The notes under the pieces: model-generated
Told to the model about the DNA's origin: nothing
The model's input: the letters and a program-made list of their open reading frames with translations, nothing else
Databases searched by the model: none
Position numbers and translations under genes: made by a program
Shown: one piece after another, positions 1 through 5,316 of the stretch
Layout of the letters: each line of letters starts with the position of its first letter
How positions within the stretch are numbered: position 1 is the first letter of the stretch
Origin: Clostridiales bacterium
GTDB taxonomy: Bacteria > Bacillota > Clostridia > Saccharofermentanales > DTU023
Direction: 5' to 3'
Assembly (NCBI GenBank): GCA_004556455.1
Contig: SFGY01000076.1
Coordinates: forward strand, 1-5,316
DNA length: 5,316 bases

Positions 1-1
1 G

Positions 2-514
2 GAAGCCATCCTGTCCGAACTCGACAAGGCGGGTGTGGATAAAAAAGACTATCGCACGATCAATTTCAACATCAGCCCCCAGTACAATTATAATGGCGAC
101 GAGCCTCAGCTCTATGCTTTTGAGGCCAGCAATAATCTGGTGGTCAAGGTTCGTGATGTGGAAAAGGTCGGGGAGGTCCTGGCTACTCTTCTCGATGCCG
201 GTGCCAATGAAGTTCAGGACGTCAGCTACAAACTCGAAGATCCCAGCGAAGCCTACACCAAAGCCCTGAGCATGGCAGTGAAAAATGCCGGCGAAAAAGC
301 GGTCACCATCGCTGAAGCTGCTGGTCTGAAATTAGTGGAAACGCCCCTTTACATTAATGAAAGTTCAGACAGCTATTCACCCATCGTCAACGAGGCAAAA
401 ATGATGAACGCGGAGATGGAGTTGGCCGTCGATTCTGCGGCTAATGTGGCGCTTTCCGGCAGCACCATCACGGTGGCGGCCAATGTCGATTCGGCCTATA
501 CTTTCACCAAATAA
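2..514 (+). CDS. SIMPL (DUF541, YggE-like) domain protein, C-terminal part
   Basis: The reading frame is open from the window edge to TAA at 512-514, giving 170 residues of a protein whose start lies upstream. Family features seen: an N-Q-Y-like INFNISPQY segment near residues 20-28; an F-E-A-S-N-N-L-V-V-K-V-R-D strand followed by V-E-K-V-G-E-V-L; the hallmark DAGANEVQDVSYKLED; the A-L-S-M-A-V-K-N-A-G-E-K-A helix; and a final V-alpha-beta strand ending AYTFTK. This order is typical of SIMPL proteins, which are usually about 230-250 residues, so roughly the first 70, including any signal peptide, are missing. SIMPL proteins are exported or periplasmic. Members have been linked to oxidative stress defence (YggE), but the biochemical role is unsettled. 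A GTG at 35 is in frame but lies inside the conserved domain, so it is not a credible start. The next gene follows after 25 bases, suggesting co-transcription. Confidence 0.88.
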   Translation, partial: EAILSELDKAGVDKKDYRTINFNISPQYNYNGDEPQLYAFEASNNLVVKVRDVEKVGEVLATLLDAGANEVQDVSYKLEDPSEAYTKALSMAVKNAGEKAVTIAEAAGLKLVETPLYINESSDSYSPIVNEAKMMNAEMELAVDSAANVALSGSTITVAANVDSAYTFTK

Positions 515-526
515 GCTGTCTCACTG

Positions 527-533
527 AAAGGAG
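527..533 (+). promoter_or_regulatory. Ribosome binding site for the ATP-binding subunit
   Basis: AAAGGAG lies 6 bases before the GTG at 540 and supports that non-ATG start. The encoded protein then opens with a typical ABC N-terminus (MLDIKAISKSY). No ATG occurs nearby in this frame. Confidence 0.8.
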
Positions 534-539
534 CTTGAG

Positions 540-1284
540 GTGTTAGATATCAAAGCCATCAGTAAATCCTACGAAAAAAACGGCGTCAAGGCCGTGGATA
601 AGCTCAGTTTGCGGGCCGAGAATGGAGAGATTCTCGGCCTGCTTGGGCCTAACGGAGCGGGGAAGACGACGACCCTTAAGATGATCACGGGTATTATGCG
701 CCCCGATGAAGGGGATGTCGAGATTAACGGCCACAGCATCACGACGGACGCGCTCGCTGCCAAACGTGAGTTCGCCTTTGTGCCGGATGAGCAGGATGCC
801 TTTCTGCGCCTCAAGGGCGTTGAGTATCTCAAGTTTATCGCGGATATCTACGAGGTCCCGCAGGAGGGCCGGGAAGAGAAGGTCAGCCATCTGGCTCGAA
901 CTTTTGAGATGGAAGCGGCTCTGGGAGATCGTTTGTCGTCGTATTCCCACCCAGAAGATCGTATTGATCGGCGCGCTGTTGCATAACCCGCCGCTCTGGA
1001 TTCTGGACGAGCCCATGGTGGGTCTGGATCCTAAAGCTTCTTTCGAACTTAAAAATCGTATGCGCGAGCACGCGGACAGCGGCCACATGGTACTCTTCTC
1101 CACACATGTTTTAGATGTGGCCGAAAAAATCTGCGACCGCATTGCCATCATCGACGGTGGCAAGCTGCTCTTTGTCGGCACGCTCGCCGAAATGCGCGAG
1201 CACTTTGCTGCCAACAGCTCGCTGGAAAGCATGTTCCTTGAAATGACCGAGCGCAGTGACACGGCAGCGGCAGATGAGGCGTGA
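540..1284 (+). pseudogene. ABC transporter ATP-binding protein, frameshifted at the signature motif
   Basis: This is the nucleotide-binding subunit of an ABC-2/exporter-type transporter, energising the permease encoded next. In the first frame (540-950, 137 residues) are the A-loop Tyr11 (SKSY) and Walker A GPNGAGKT at residues 36-43. They are followed by VPDEQDAF in the Q-loop region and the lead-in LSSYSH. The remainder is read in the +1 frame from 952: QKIVLIGALLHNPP, Walker B LWILDE (994-1011), D-loop GLDP, the switch histidine in FSTH (CAT at 1105-1107), and a C-terminus ending ADEA before TGA at 1282. In the family, the junction reads SHGMxQK. Here the codon for His (948-950) is followed by one base, then CAG AAG, so 8 of 9 bases for G-M-x are missing. 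Without the shift the protein would be about 250 residues, normal for the family. The first frame alone stops at 984-986. Either the gene is inactivated or this is a sequence error. Homology is certain; whether it is a true pseudogene is not. Confidence 0.85.
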
Positions 1285-1288
1285 GGAG
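1284..1288 (+). promoter_or_regulatory. Ribosome binding site deciding the permease start
   Basis: AGGAG overlaps the last base of the upstream TGA stop and lies 6 bases before GTG 1295. It favours that start over the in-frame GTG at 1256 and ATG at 1274, which lack a comparable site and would add only a polar stretch overlapping the upstream gene. Confidence 0.75.
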
Positions 1289-1294
1289 AAACCC

Positions 1295-3064
1295 GTGACG
1301 AGCTTGAAAAAAACCTTTCTCCTGAGCTGGGTGCTCTATAAGTCCGGGGCGGTTTCCACGCTCAGCGGGCAGATGCGTGCGCGCAAACAGAAACGCGGGG
1401 GTTCCGCTTTCAGTGATTCGCTCAGAAAGCTGACGTTCCGCTTCGGCGGACCCTGGCTGCTCTATATTGTGCTCTACGGCTTCCTGGGCGTCATGATGTT
1501 TAAGGGCGGGTCGGAGCTGGCAGGTAATCTTCGCGGCCTCGGCATGCCGGAGCTCTTTCACGTCATTTATACTTCAGGCATCAGCTATTATCTTCTTCTG
1601 ACCGGCTTCTTTTACGTGTCGTCGACCTATTATCTGGCAAAGGATACGGAGAGGCTCCTGGCCCTGCCTTTTACAGGGGCACAGATTATCACAGCCCGTT
1701 ATCTGCTGATTTACCTCTACCAGTTACTTTTGCCGCTGGTGTTCTGCCTGCCCTCATGGCTCAGCTTCGGCATCAGCGGAGGGGAGAGCTGGGATTTCTA
1801 TCTGCGGGCGCTGCTGGTTGTGCTGCTTTTGCCGGCTGTACCCATCGCCATTTTGACCATACTCACCATGCTGCTCGCGCGTTTTACACCTCTGGTGCGC
1901 AATAAGGATCGCTTTCTCATTCTGGCCAACAGCCTGACCATGCTCATGTCGCTCGCGGCGGTTTACTTTTACTATCGCGGCGCCGGCCTGATCGGAGAAG
2001 GCGTCAATACCGCAGCAGGGGCAAGTCAGATGAGCTGCACGCTCACGAAATTTCATTTTGTACTGCCGCAGCTGTCTTTTCTGCAAAAAGCTCTTGGTGG
2101 TGCGGGCGCCGAAGCCTGGAAAGATCTCGGCATCGCCCTGGCCCTCTGTCTGCTTTACACCTTTGCTGCGGTCGTCATTGCTGCGCTGGTTTATGGCCCC
2201 AGTTTAGGTGAAAGTGCGAGTGGAGCTAAGAAGCGTCGCCTCAGGAGTACAAAGCTGGCTCAGGCTTTGCGCCGTCAGAGCCCGACCTTCTCCTATTTCA
2301 CCCGGGAGTGGAAGCTCGTTCGGCGTTCACCAGCCCTGTTGATGAACAATATTTTTGGCGCTTATATGCCGATCCTGATCATGGGTCTTGTCTTTTTCAT
2401 GGGATTGCAGAAGGCTGGCGACCAGGATATTCCAGGCCTTCTCGCCAAGCTTCGCGAACAATTCAGCACAAATGCTGAGTTTCGTCTGGAGCTTCTCTTT
2501 ATTCTGGCGGCAGGAAGCAACATCGTCTACGACTTTTTCTGTGCGGCCAGCGGTCTCAATACGACAGCGCTATCGCGGGAGGGCGCGGGCATCTACTGGA
2601 TGAATGCCCTGCCGCTCAAACTCTCCACGCAGTTTGCCATGAAAACGCTGCTATCCCTGCTCATTGATTTGCCGATCTTTCTTTTGCTTTCCCTGGGCAG
2701 CGGGTTTACTTTGGGACTGCCGGCATGGATGATGGCCCTGCTTTTCCTCAGTCTCCTCGTCAGCTCCCTGGGTACGCATCTTGCGCAGTTGTCCCTGGAT
2801 GCTCTCTCACCCAATCTGCACTGGGACAACGAAACGCAGATGGCCAAACAAGGTAAAAATGTGCTTCTGTCCATGTTCATGAGCTGGCTGGTGGCAGGAC
2901 TTAACGGCCTGCTGCTCTACCTCACCCTAGGGCCACGGCTCTTTTCGCCGTCTCTGGCTCTGATCCTGCTCTTTGTTTTGAACGGGCTTCTGCTGCTCGC
3001 TTTTCTGCTCTTTTTGCGCTGGCGTCTGCCTCGGGTGATGAGCCAGCTGGAGCGCTGGGTCTGA
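1295..3064 (+). CDS. ABC transporter permease, fused two-half membrane subunit
   Basis: The protein has 589 residues from GTG 1295 and is very hydrophobic. By eye it has about 12 membrane segments, roughly six per half. Segment cores include WLLYIVLYGFLGVMMF, ISYYLLLTGFFYV, LLVVLLLPAVPIAILTIL, LGIALALCLLYTFAAVVI, YMPILIMGLVFFMGL, and a last pair near LLLYLTL and LLFVLNGLLLLAFLLFL. A basic, mainly cytoplasmic loop (GAKKRRLRSTK) separates the halves. Each half carries a similar motif: T-E-R-L-L-A-L-P-F (ALP at residues 123-125) and I-Y-W-M-N-A-L-P-L (ALP at 438-440), each followed by a long helix. This resembles the family annotated as putative ABC exporter permease subunit (PF16949-like) in Bacillota. 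It lies 10 bases after the ATP-binding gene and is almost certainly its partner. The substrate is unknown. If the ATPase is really broken, this permease would need another ATPase or be idle. Confidence 0.85.
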   Translation: MTSLKKTFLLSWVLYKSGAVSTLSGQMRARKQKRGGSAFSDSLRKLTFRFGGPWLLYIVLYGFLGVMMFKGGSELAGNLRGLGMPELFHVIYTSGISYYLLLTGFFYVSSTYYLAKDTERLLALPFTGAQIITARYLLIYLYQLLLPLVFCLPSWLSFGISGGESWDFYLRALLVVLLLPAVPIAILTILTMLLARFTPLVRNKDRFLILANSLTMLMSLAAVYFYYRGAGLIGEGVNTAAGASQMSCTLTKFHFVLPQLSFLQKALGGAGAEAWKDLGIALALCLLYTFAAVVIAALVYGPSLGESASGAKKRRLRSTKLAQALRRQSPTFSYFTREWKLVRRSPALLMNNIFGAYMPILIMGLVFFMGLQKAGDQDIPGLLAKLREQFSTNAEFRLELLFILAAGSNIVYDFFCAASGLNTTALSREGAGIYWMNALPLKLSTQFAMKTLLSLLIDLPIFLLLSLGSGFTLGLPAWMMALLFLSLLVSSLGTHLAQLSLDALSPNLHWDNETQMAKQGKNVLLSMFMSWLVAGLNGLLLYLTLGPRLFSPSLALILLFVLNGLLLLAFLLFLRWRLPRVMSQLERWV

Positions 3065-3233
3065 GGGGTGGTGAAGCAGGAAGCTTCAAAATTGCCGATA
3101 CATGGGCTCGGACTAAAATCATGTGTGTACTTCGTCTGCACCCTGGATTAAGCTTTCTTATCGCTTATTATTGTTTTACATCGTTTTTGCCGGAAATTTT
3201 CAGGATTTATCTTTATTCACTGCCGTTTAATTC
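3065..3233. other. Non-coding spacer after the exporter operon, no clear terminator
   Basis: No credible gene is present. A short hairpin follows the permease stop: TGAAGC at 3072-3077 pairs with GCTTCA at 3083-3088 around a 5-base loop. It is followed by AAATTGCC rather than a T-run, so it is not a standard intrinsic terminator. Weak complementarity GGGTG (3066-3070) with CACCC (3139-3143) could lengthen a structure, but again no T-run follows. The rest is AT-rich and unremarkable. Termination may be Rho-dependent or by a non-canonical structure. Confidence 0.5.
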
Positions 3234-3263
3234 TTGACCTCACCGTTCCGCCAAATTTATAAA
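3234..3263 (+). promoter_or_regulatory. Candidate distal sigma-70/sigma-A promoter
   Basis: TTGACC at 3234-3239 is followed by TATAAA at 3258-3263 with an 18-base spacer. TTATAA at 3257-3262 gives a 17-base spacer. The expected start is near 3268-3270. This would give an untranslated leader of about 230 bases before the binding-protein gene at 3500. Box quality is good, but activity is inferred. Confidence 0.55.
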
Positions 3264-3404
3264 AAAATGCGTCACGCAAATAGATTTTTACTCTGTATTA
3301 CAGGATAAACTTCCTTTGATTCATCATAGTCTCTGACCAAACAGGAGAGAGCGCTGCAAACAGGGCGAGGTGTTATGCATTAAAACTGCATAATGACGCA
3401 TTTT
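3264..3404 (+). ncRNA. Candidate structured leader RNA, multi-branched
   Basis: An 11-base perfect inverted repeat, AAAATGCGTCA (3264-3274) with TGACGCATTTT (3394-3404), could close the structure; if transcription starts near 3268, at least 7 pairs remain. Inside, by hand pairing: (a) CTGT/ACAG at 3293-3296/3300-3303; (b) TTCC-TTTG (3311-3318, the first T as a U-G pair with 3347) with CAAA-ca-GGAG (3338-3347), a 2-base bulge, capped by GTC/GAC (3329-3331/3335-3337); (c) 3351-3366, GC-g-CTG with CAG-g-GC around CAAA; (d) TTATGCA (3373-3379) with TGCATAA (3387-3393), 7 bp, directly adjacent to the closing arm. A closed junction with four branches between a promoter and a transporter gene resembles a riboswitch or other cis-regulatory RNA. 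I did not recognise a known class. The fold is inferred without energy calculation or covariation. Confidence 0.35.
3268..3278. repeat. Palindrome TGCGT-c-ACGCA at the distal start site
   Basis: Five-base arms with a one-base centre sit at the expected start of the distal promoter, where a repressor could act. TGCGTCA recurs inverted as TGACGCA at 3394-3400. Arms this short often occur by chance, so a role as operator is only a possibility. It also competes with the RNA pairing described for the leader. Confidence 0.25.
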
Positions 3405-3405
3405 G

Positions 3406-3421
3406 AGGGCTTTCCAGCCTT
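3406..3421 (+). other. Small hairpin between leader and proximal promoter
   Basis: AGGGCT (3406-3411) pairs with AGCCTT (3416-3421) around a TTCC loop: four Watson-Crick pairs, one G-U and one A-U. No T-run follows directly, so it is not an intrinsic terminator. It could be part of an expression platform for the upstream leader, but nothing shows this. Confidence 0.3.
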
Positions 3422-3440
3422 ACCAACATACACAAACGGT

Positions 3441-3469
3441 TTGACTTTCAGTGCCTTTTTTTCTATGCT
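3441..3469 (+). promoter_or_regulatory. Proximal sigma-70/sigma-A promoter for the peptide-binding protein
   Basis: TTGACT at 3441-3446 and TATGCT at 3464-3469 are separated by exactly 17 bases, with a T-rich spacer (seven T at 3456-3462). The expected start near 3476 gives a short leader of about 24 bases containing the ribosome binding site. This is the best promoter match in the window and implies transcription independent of the exporter operon. Confidence 0.75.
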
Positions 3470-3473
3470 TTTA

Positions 3474-3485
3474 ATCAATCTTGAT
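3474..3485. promoter_or_regulatory. Palindrome ATCAA-tc-TTGAT, possible operator
   Basis: A perfect 5-base inverted repeat with a 2-base centre overlaps the predicted start of the proximal promoter and abuts the ribosome binding site. The loop is too short for an RNA hairpin, so if functional it would be a DNA operator. The position is suggestive; the length alone is not significant. Confidence 0.3.
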
Positions 3486-3491
3486 AGGAGG
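3486..3491 (+). promoter_or_regulatory. Ribosome binding site of the peptide-binding protein
   Basis: AGGAGG, a full match to the anti-Shine-Dalgarno core, lies 8 bases before ATG 3500. It fixes the start and predicts strong translation, as expected for an abundant binding protein. Confidence 0.9.
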
Positions 3492-3499
3492 AAGCCTAT

Positions 3500-5316
3500 A
3501 TGAAAAAGTATTTTGCACTGTTTCTGGCTCTTACACTGCTCCTCACGCTGGGTTCACTGAATCTGGCCGTAAAGGCAGAAGCGGAGACCGAAGCCCCTGT
3601 TGAAGAAGCAGCGGCAGAGGAAACCCCGGCTGAAGAAACAAAAGAAGAAACGGTAACTGAGGATTTTGTCGAATGGAACCCCACTACTGATGGCGAGCCT
3701 GATGAGAATCAGGTGTACGACACTTTCCTGAATTCTGAACCGACTTCACTTGATCCTGCCCGTGCGAGCGACAATTATGCTCTCAGCATCATGGCTAACA
3801 TCTATGAACCGCTGGTGCTCATCCATGGGGATAAAGATGGTAACCCCGTCTTTACTGGCGGTGCAGCGACATGGGATGTCAGCGAAGATGGTCTTGTTTA
3901 CACTTTCCATCTGCGCGATAACCAGTGGTGGGACGGTCAGCCCGTCACAGCTCAGGACTATGAATATGCCCTGAAACGTGCGATAGATCCGGCTACGGGC
4001 GCTCCTTACGTCTATCTGCTCAGTGATATCCTGAATGCGATTCAGGAAGAAGAGGCTCCTGCAGAGGAAATAGCTGAAGAAGAAGACGAAGCTGCCACAG
4101 AGGCTGAGAACGAAGAAGAGACCCCTGCCGCCGAGACCGAAGAGAGCAAGACGGAAAATGTCGCTCCGGCTTTTGATATGGACAAGGTTGGCGTCAAAGC
4201 TCTCGATGACAAAACCCTGGAGATCACCCTTGGCGCTCCTTCAGCGACTTTCCTGCAGGTCATGGCTCAGCCGGTTTCCTGCGCAGTCCGCAAAGACTGG
4301 ATTGAAAAAGAAGGCGAAGCTTACGGCTCTGATCCGGATAAGATTATGGGTAACGGCCCCTTCAAAGTAAACGAGTGGCAGCACAATACCAAGATTGTTC
4401 TTGAAAAAGCGGATACCTATTGGAATGCTGCCAACGTCCTCTATCAAAAAGTTAATCTCCCGATTCTGCAAGATGAAAACACGCTCATGACGGCGTTCAT
4501 GAATAAGGAAATCTTCAGCGTGGGAACAACCAAGCCTGAATGGAAAGAAAAATTCGCGGAAAAAGAAGATGTTATCAATGTCAATAAAGATGATATCGCC
4601 ACTTTTTTCATGATGTTCAACACCAAGGACGAGCTTTTCAAAAATGTCAAAGTCCGCCGTGCCTTCAGCGCCGCTCTTGATCGTGAAGACTTCAATGAGA
4701 CCATCTGGTTCGGCAACAATAAGGCGGCGACGGGATGGGTTCCTCTGACCATCTATGTCGGCGATAAAAACTACCGTGAAGCAGCCGGAAACTTTATCGA
4801 CAAGCTTCAGCAAGAAGTTCCCGATCCCAAGGCCCTCCTTGCCGAAGGTCTGAGCGAGCTTGGCATGGACGATAAGATTGATAATCTCGAAGTCTCCATC
4901 ATTCTGGGCTCCACCGATACCTGGTTCCGCACCTTTGGCGAATATCTGCAGTCGATCTTCAAGGAAGTCCTGAATGTCGATCTCAAAATCGAACAGCTTG
5001 ACTGGACTGTTTTCTCGGATCGTGTCGACAAATCCGATTATCAGATCGGCTACATGGCTTGGGGTTCTGAACTGGTTGAGCCCAATGCCATGCTGCTCAT
5101 CCATGCCGATGGCAGCCCTCAGGTTGGCACCTACTGGGATAACGAAGAGTACAATAAGACGGTTAAGGCTGCTGCAAGTGAAGTTGATCCAGCAAAACGC
5201 CTTGAACTCTATATTAAAGCAGAAAGCATCCTGATGGACGAAGCGCCGGTCGCGCCGGTGGTTCACAGCATGATCAACAGCTATCGCTACGATTTTATTA
5301 AGAATGTGGATGACTG
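3500..5316 (+). CDS. Oligopeptide ABC transporter substrate-binding protein (OppA-like), 3' end cut
   Basis: The 605 codons visible run off the window. The protein captures peptides outside the membrane and hands them to an Opp-type importer. Residues 1-26 are a signal peptide (MKK, hydrophobic core, AVKA or AEA cleavage). No cysteine is present there, so it is not a lipoprotein, unlike most OppA of Gram-positive bacteria. Residues 27-55 are a Glu-rich linker. The SBP_bac_5 (PF00496) domain starts near residue 72: NSEPTSLDP (78-86), then IYEPLV, TWDVSEDGLVYTFHLRD, WWDGQPVTAQDYEYALKR. Residues 183-219 are an acidic insert where relatives have a short loop. The domain resumes with VGVKALDDKTLEITL, MGNGPFKVNEW, FFMMFNT, VRRAFSAALDRE, and the closing lobe to SYRYDFIKNVDD. 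OppA proteins are usually about 540 residues, so only a short C-terminus is missing. Permease and ATPase genes may follow downstream. Peptide specificity cannot be read; a related solute is possible. Confidence 0.92.
   Translation, partial: MKKYFALFLALTLLLTLGSLNLAVKAEAETEAPVEEAAAEETPAEETKEETVTEDFVEWNPTTDGEPDENQVYDTFLNSEPTSLDPARASDNYALSIMANIYEPLVLIHGDKDGNPVFTGGAATWDVSEDGLVYTFHLRDNQWWDGQPVTAQDYEYALKRAIDPATGAPYVYLLSDILNAIQEEEAPAEEIAEEEDEAATEAENEEETPAAETEESKTENVAPAFDMDKVGVKALDDKTLEITLGAPSATFLQVMAQPVSCAVRKDWIEKEGEAYGSDPDKIMGNGPFKVNEWQHNTKIVLEKADTYWNAANVLYQKVNLPILQDENTLMTAFMNKEIFSVGTTKPEWKEKFAEKEDVINVNKDDIATFFMMFNTKDELFKNVKVRRAFSAALDREDFNETIWFGNNKAATGWVPLTIYVGDKNYREAAGNFIDKLQQEVPDPKALLAEGLSELGMDDKIDNLEVSIILGSTDTWFRTFGEYLQSIFKEVLNVDLKIEQLDWTVFSDRVDKSDYQIGYMAWGSELVEPNAMLLIHADGSPQVGTYWDNEEYNKTVKAAASEVDPAKRLELYIKAESILMDEAPVAPVVHSMINSYRYDFIKNVDD
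3578..3664 (+). repeat. Low-complexity Glu-rich segment 1 (after the signal peptide)
   Basis: This codes for residues 27-55 of the binding protein: 13 of 29 residues are Glu or Asp, the rest mostly Ala, Thr and Pro, with one Lys. It is probably a flexible, disordered spacer between the signal cleavage site and the folded domain. Confidence 0.75.
4046..4156 (+). repeat. Low-complexity Glu-rich segment 2 (inside the binding domain)
   Basis: This codes for residues 183-219: 19 of 37 are acidic, with Ala, Thr and Pro and one Lys. DNA words are shared with segment 1: GCAGAGGAAA (3614-3623 and 4061-4070), each followed after a short gap by GCTGAAGAA (3629-3637 and 4073-4081), and GAGACCGAAG (3584-3593 and 4133-4142). 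Duplication or slippage from segment 1 is possible, though shared codon bias could also explain it. Confidence 0.7.

Noticed and set aside
930..990. Programmed ribosomal frameshifting in the ATPase gene
   Set aside because: There is no slippery heptamer at the junction. Shifting frame would still leave the G-M-x of the signature motif missing, so a functional product would not result.
543..1262. 239-codon open frame on the minus strand
   Set aside because: It is a shadow of the ATP-binding gene, whose Walker A, Walker B and H-loop are on the + strand. It is open only because of codon bias and the frameshift.
3072..3088. Hairpin after the permease stop as a terminator
   Set aside because: Only 6 pairs, and no T-run follows on either strand.
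3267..3308. 13-codon open frame starting at the distal promoter start, possible leader peptide
   Set aside because: It has no ribosome binding site and would need leaderless translation. The peptide (MRHANRFLLCITG) has no run of one amino acid that would suggest attenuation.
3264..3404. Cyclic-di-GMP (GEMM) or SAM riboswitch
   Set aside because: The GTCACGCAAA word at 3271-3280 recalls part of GEMM, but the rest of the conserved core is absent, and no SAM-I core is seen.
3438..3462. Possible intrinsic terminator ending in seven T
   Set aside because: The stem before the T-run is only two G-C pairs plus wobbles, too weak. The T-run is better explained as the spacer of the proximal promoter.
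4241..5266. 341-codon open frame on the minus strand
   Set aside because: It lies fully antisense to the OppA-like gene, whose domain motifs are clear. The antisense peptide shows no recognisable family and has no good ribosome binding site or promoter.

Overview
The window looks like ordinary bacterial chromosome, and all of its genes are on the + strand. Strong AGGAG-type ribosome binding sites, GTG starts, sigma-70/sigma-A promoter boxes, a fused two-half ABC permease and an OppA-like binding protein suit an anaerobic Bacillota (Clostridia-like) organism. That assignment is inferred from style and gene families, not from a marker gene. No tRNA, rRNA, CRISPR array, transposase or phage gene is visible.

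Layout. Positions 2-514 hold the C-terminal part of a SIMPL (DUF541, YggE-like) exported protein whose start lies before the window. After 25 bases comes an ABC transporter ATP-binding subunit (540-1284), which as given is broken. The frame shifts at about 951, exactly where the ABC signature motif should be, consistent with loss of 8 bases. Ten bases after its stop, a fused two-half membrane subunit of about 12 helices begins (1295-3064). Tight spacing suggests one operon: a SIMPL protein plus an ABC exporter-type pair of unknown substrate.

Positions 3065-3499 are non-coding and AT-richer. They hold no convincing terminator but two good promoter-like sequences (3234-3263 and 3441-3469). Between them lies a stretch that folds by hand into a multi-branched structure closed by an 11-base perfect inverted repeat (3264-3274 with 3394-3404). 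This candidate structured leader RNA is the most interesting unexplained signal in the window. A small palindrome sits between the proximal promoter and the ribosome binding site of the next gene.

Positions 3500-5316 encode most of an oligopeptide-binding protein (SBP_bac_5/OppA family) that runs off the window end. It has a signal peptide but no lipobox cysteine. It also carries two glutamate-rich low-complexity segments, one after the signal peptide and one inserted in the binding domain. It would deliver peptides to an Opp-type importer, probably encoded downstream. It appears to be transcribed independently of the exporter operon.
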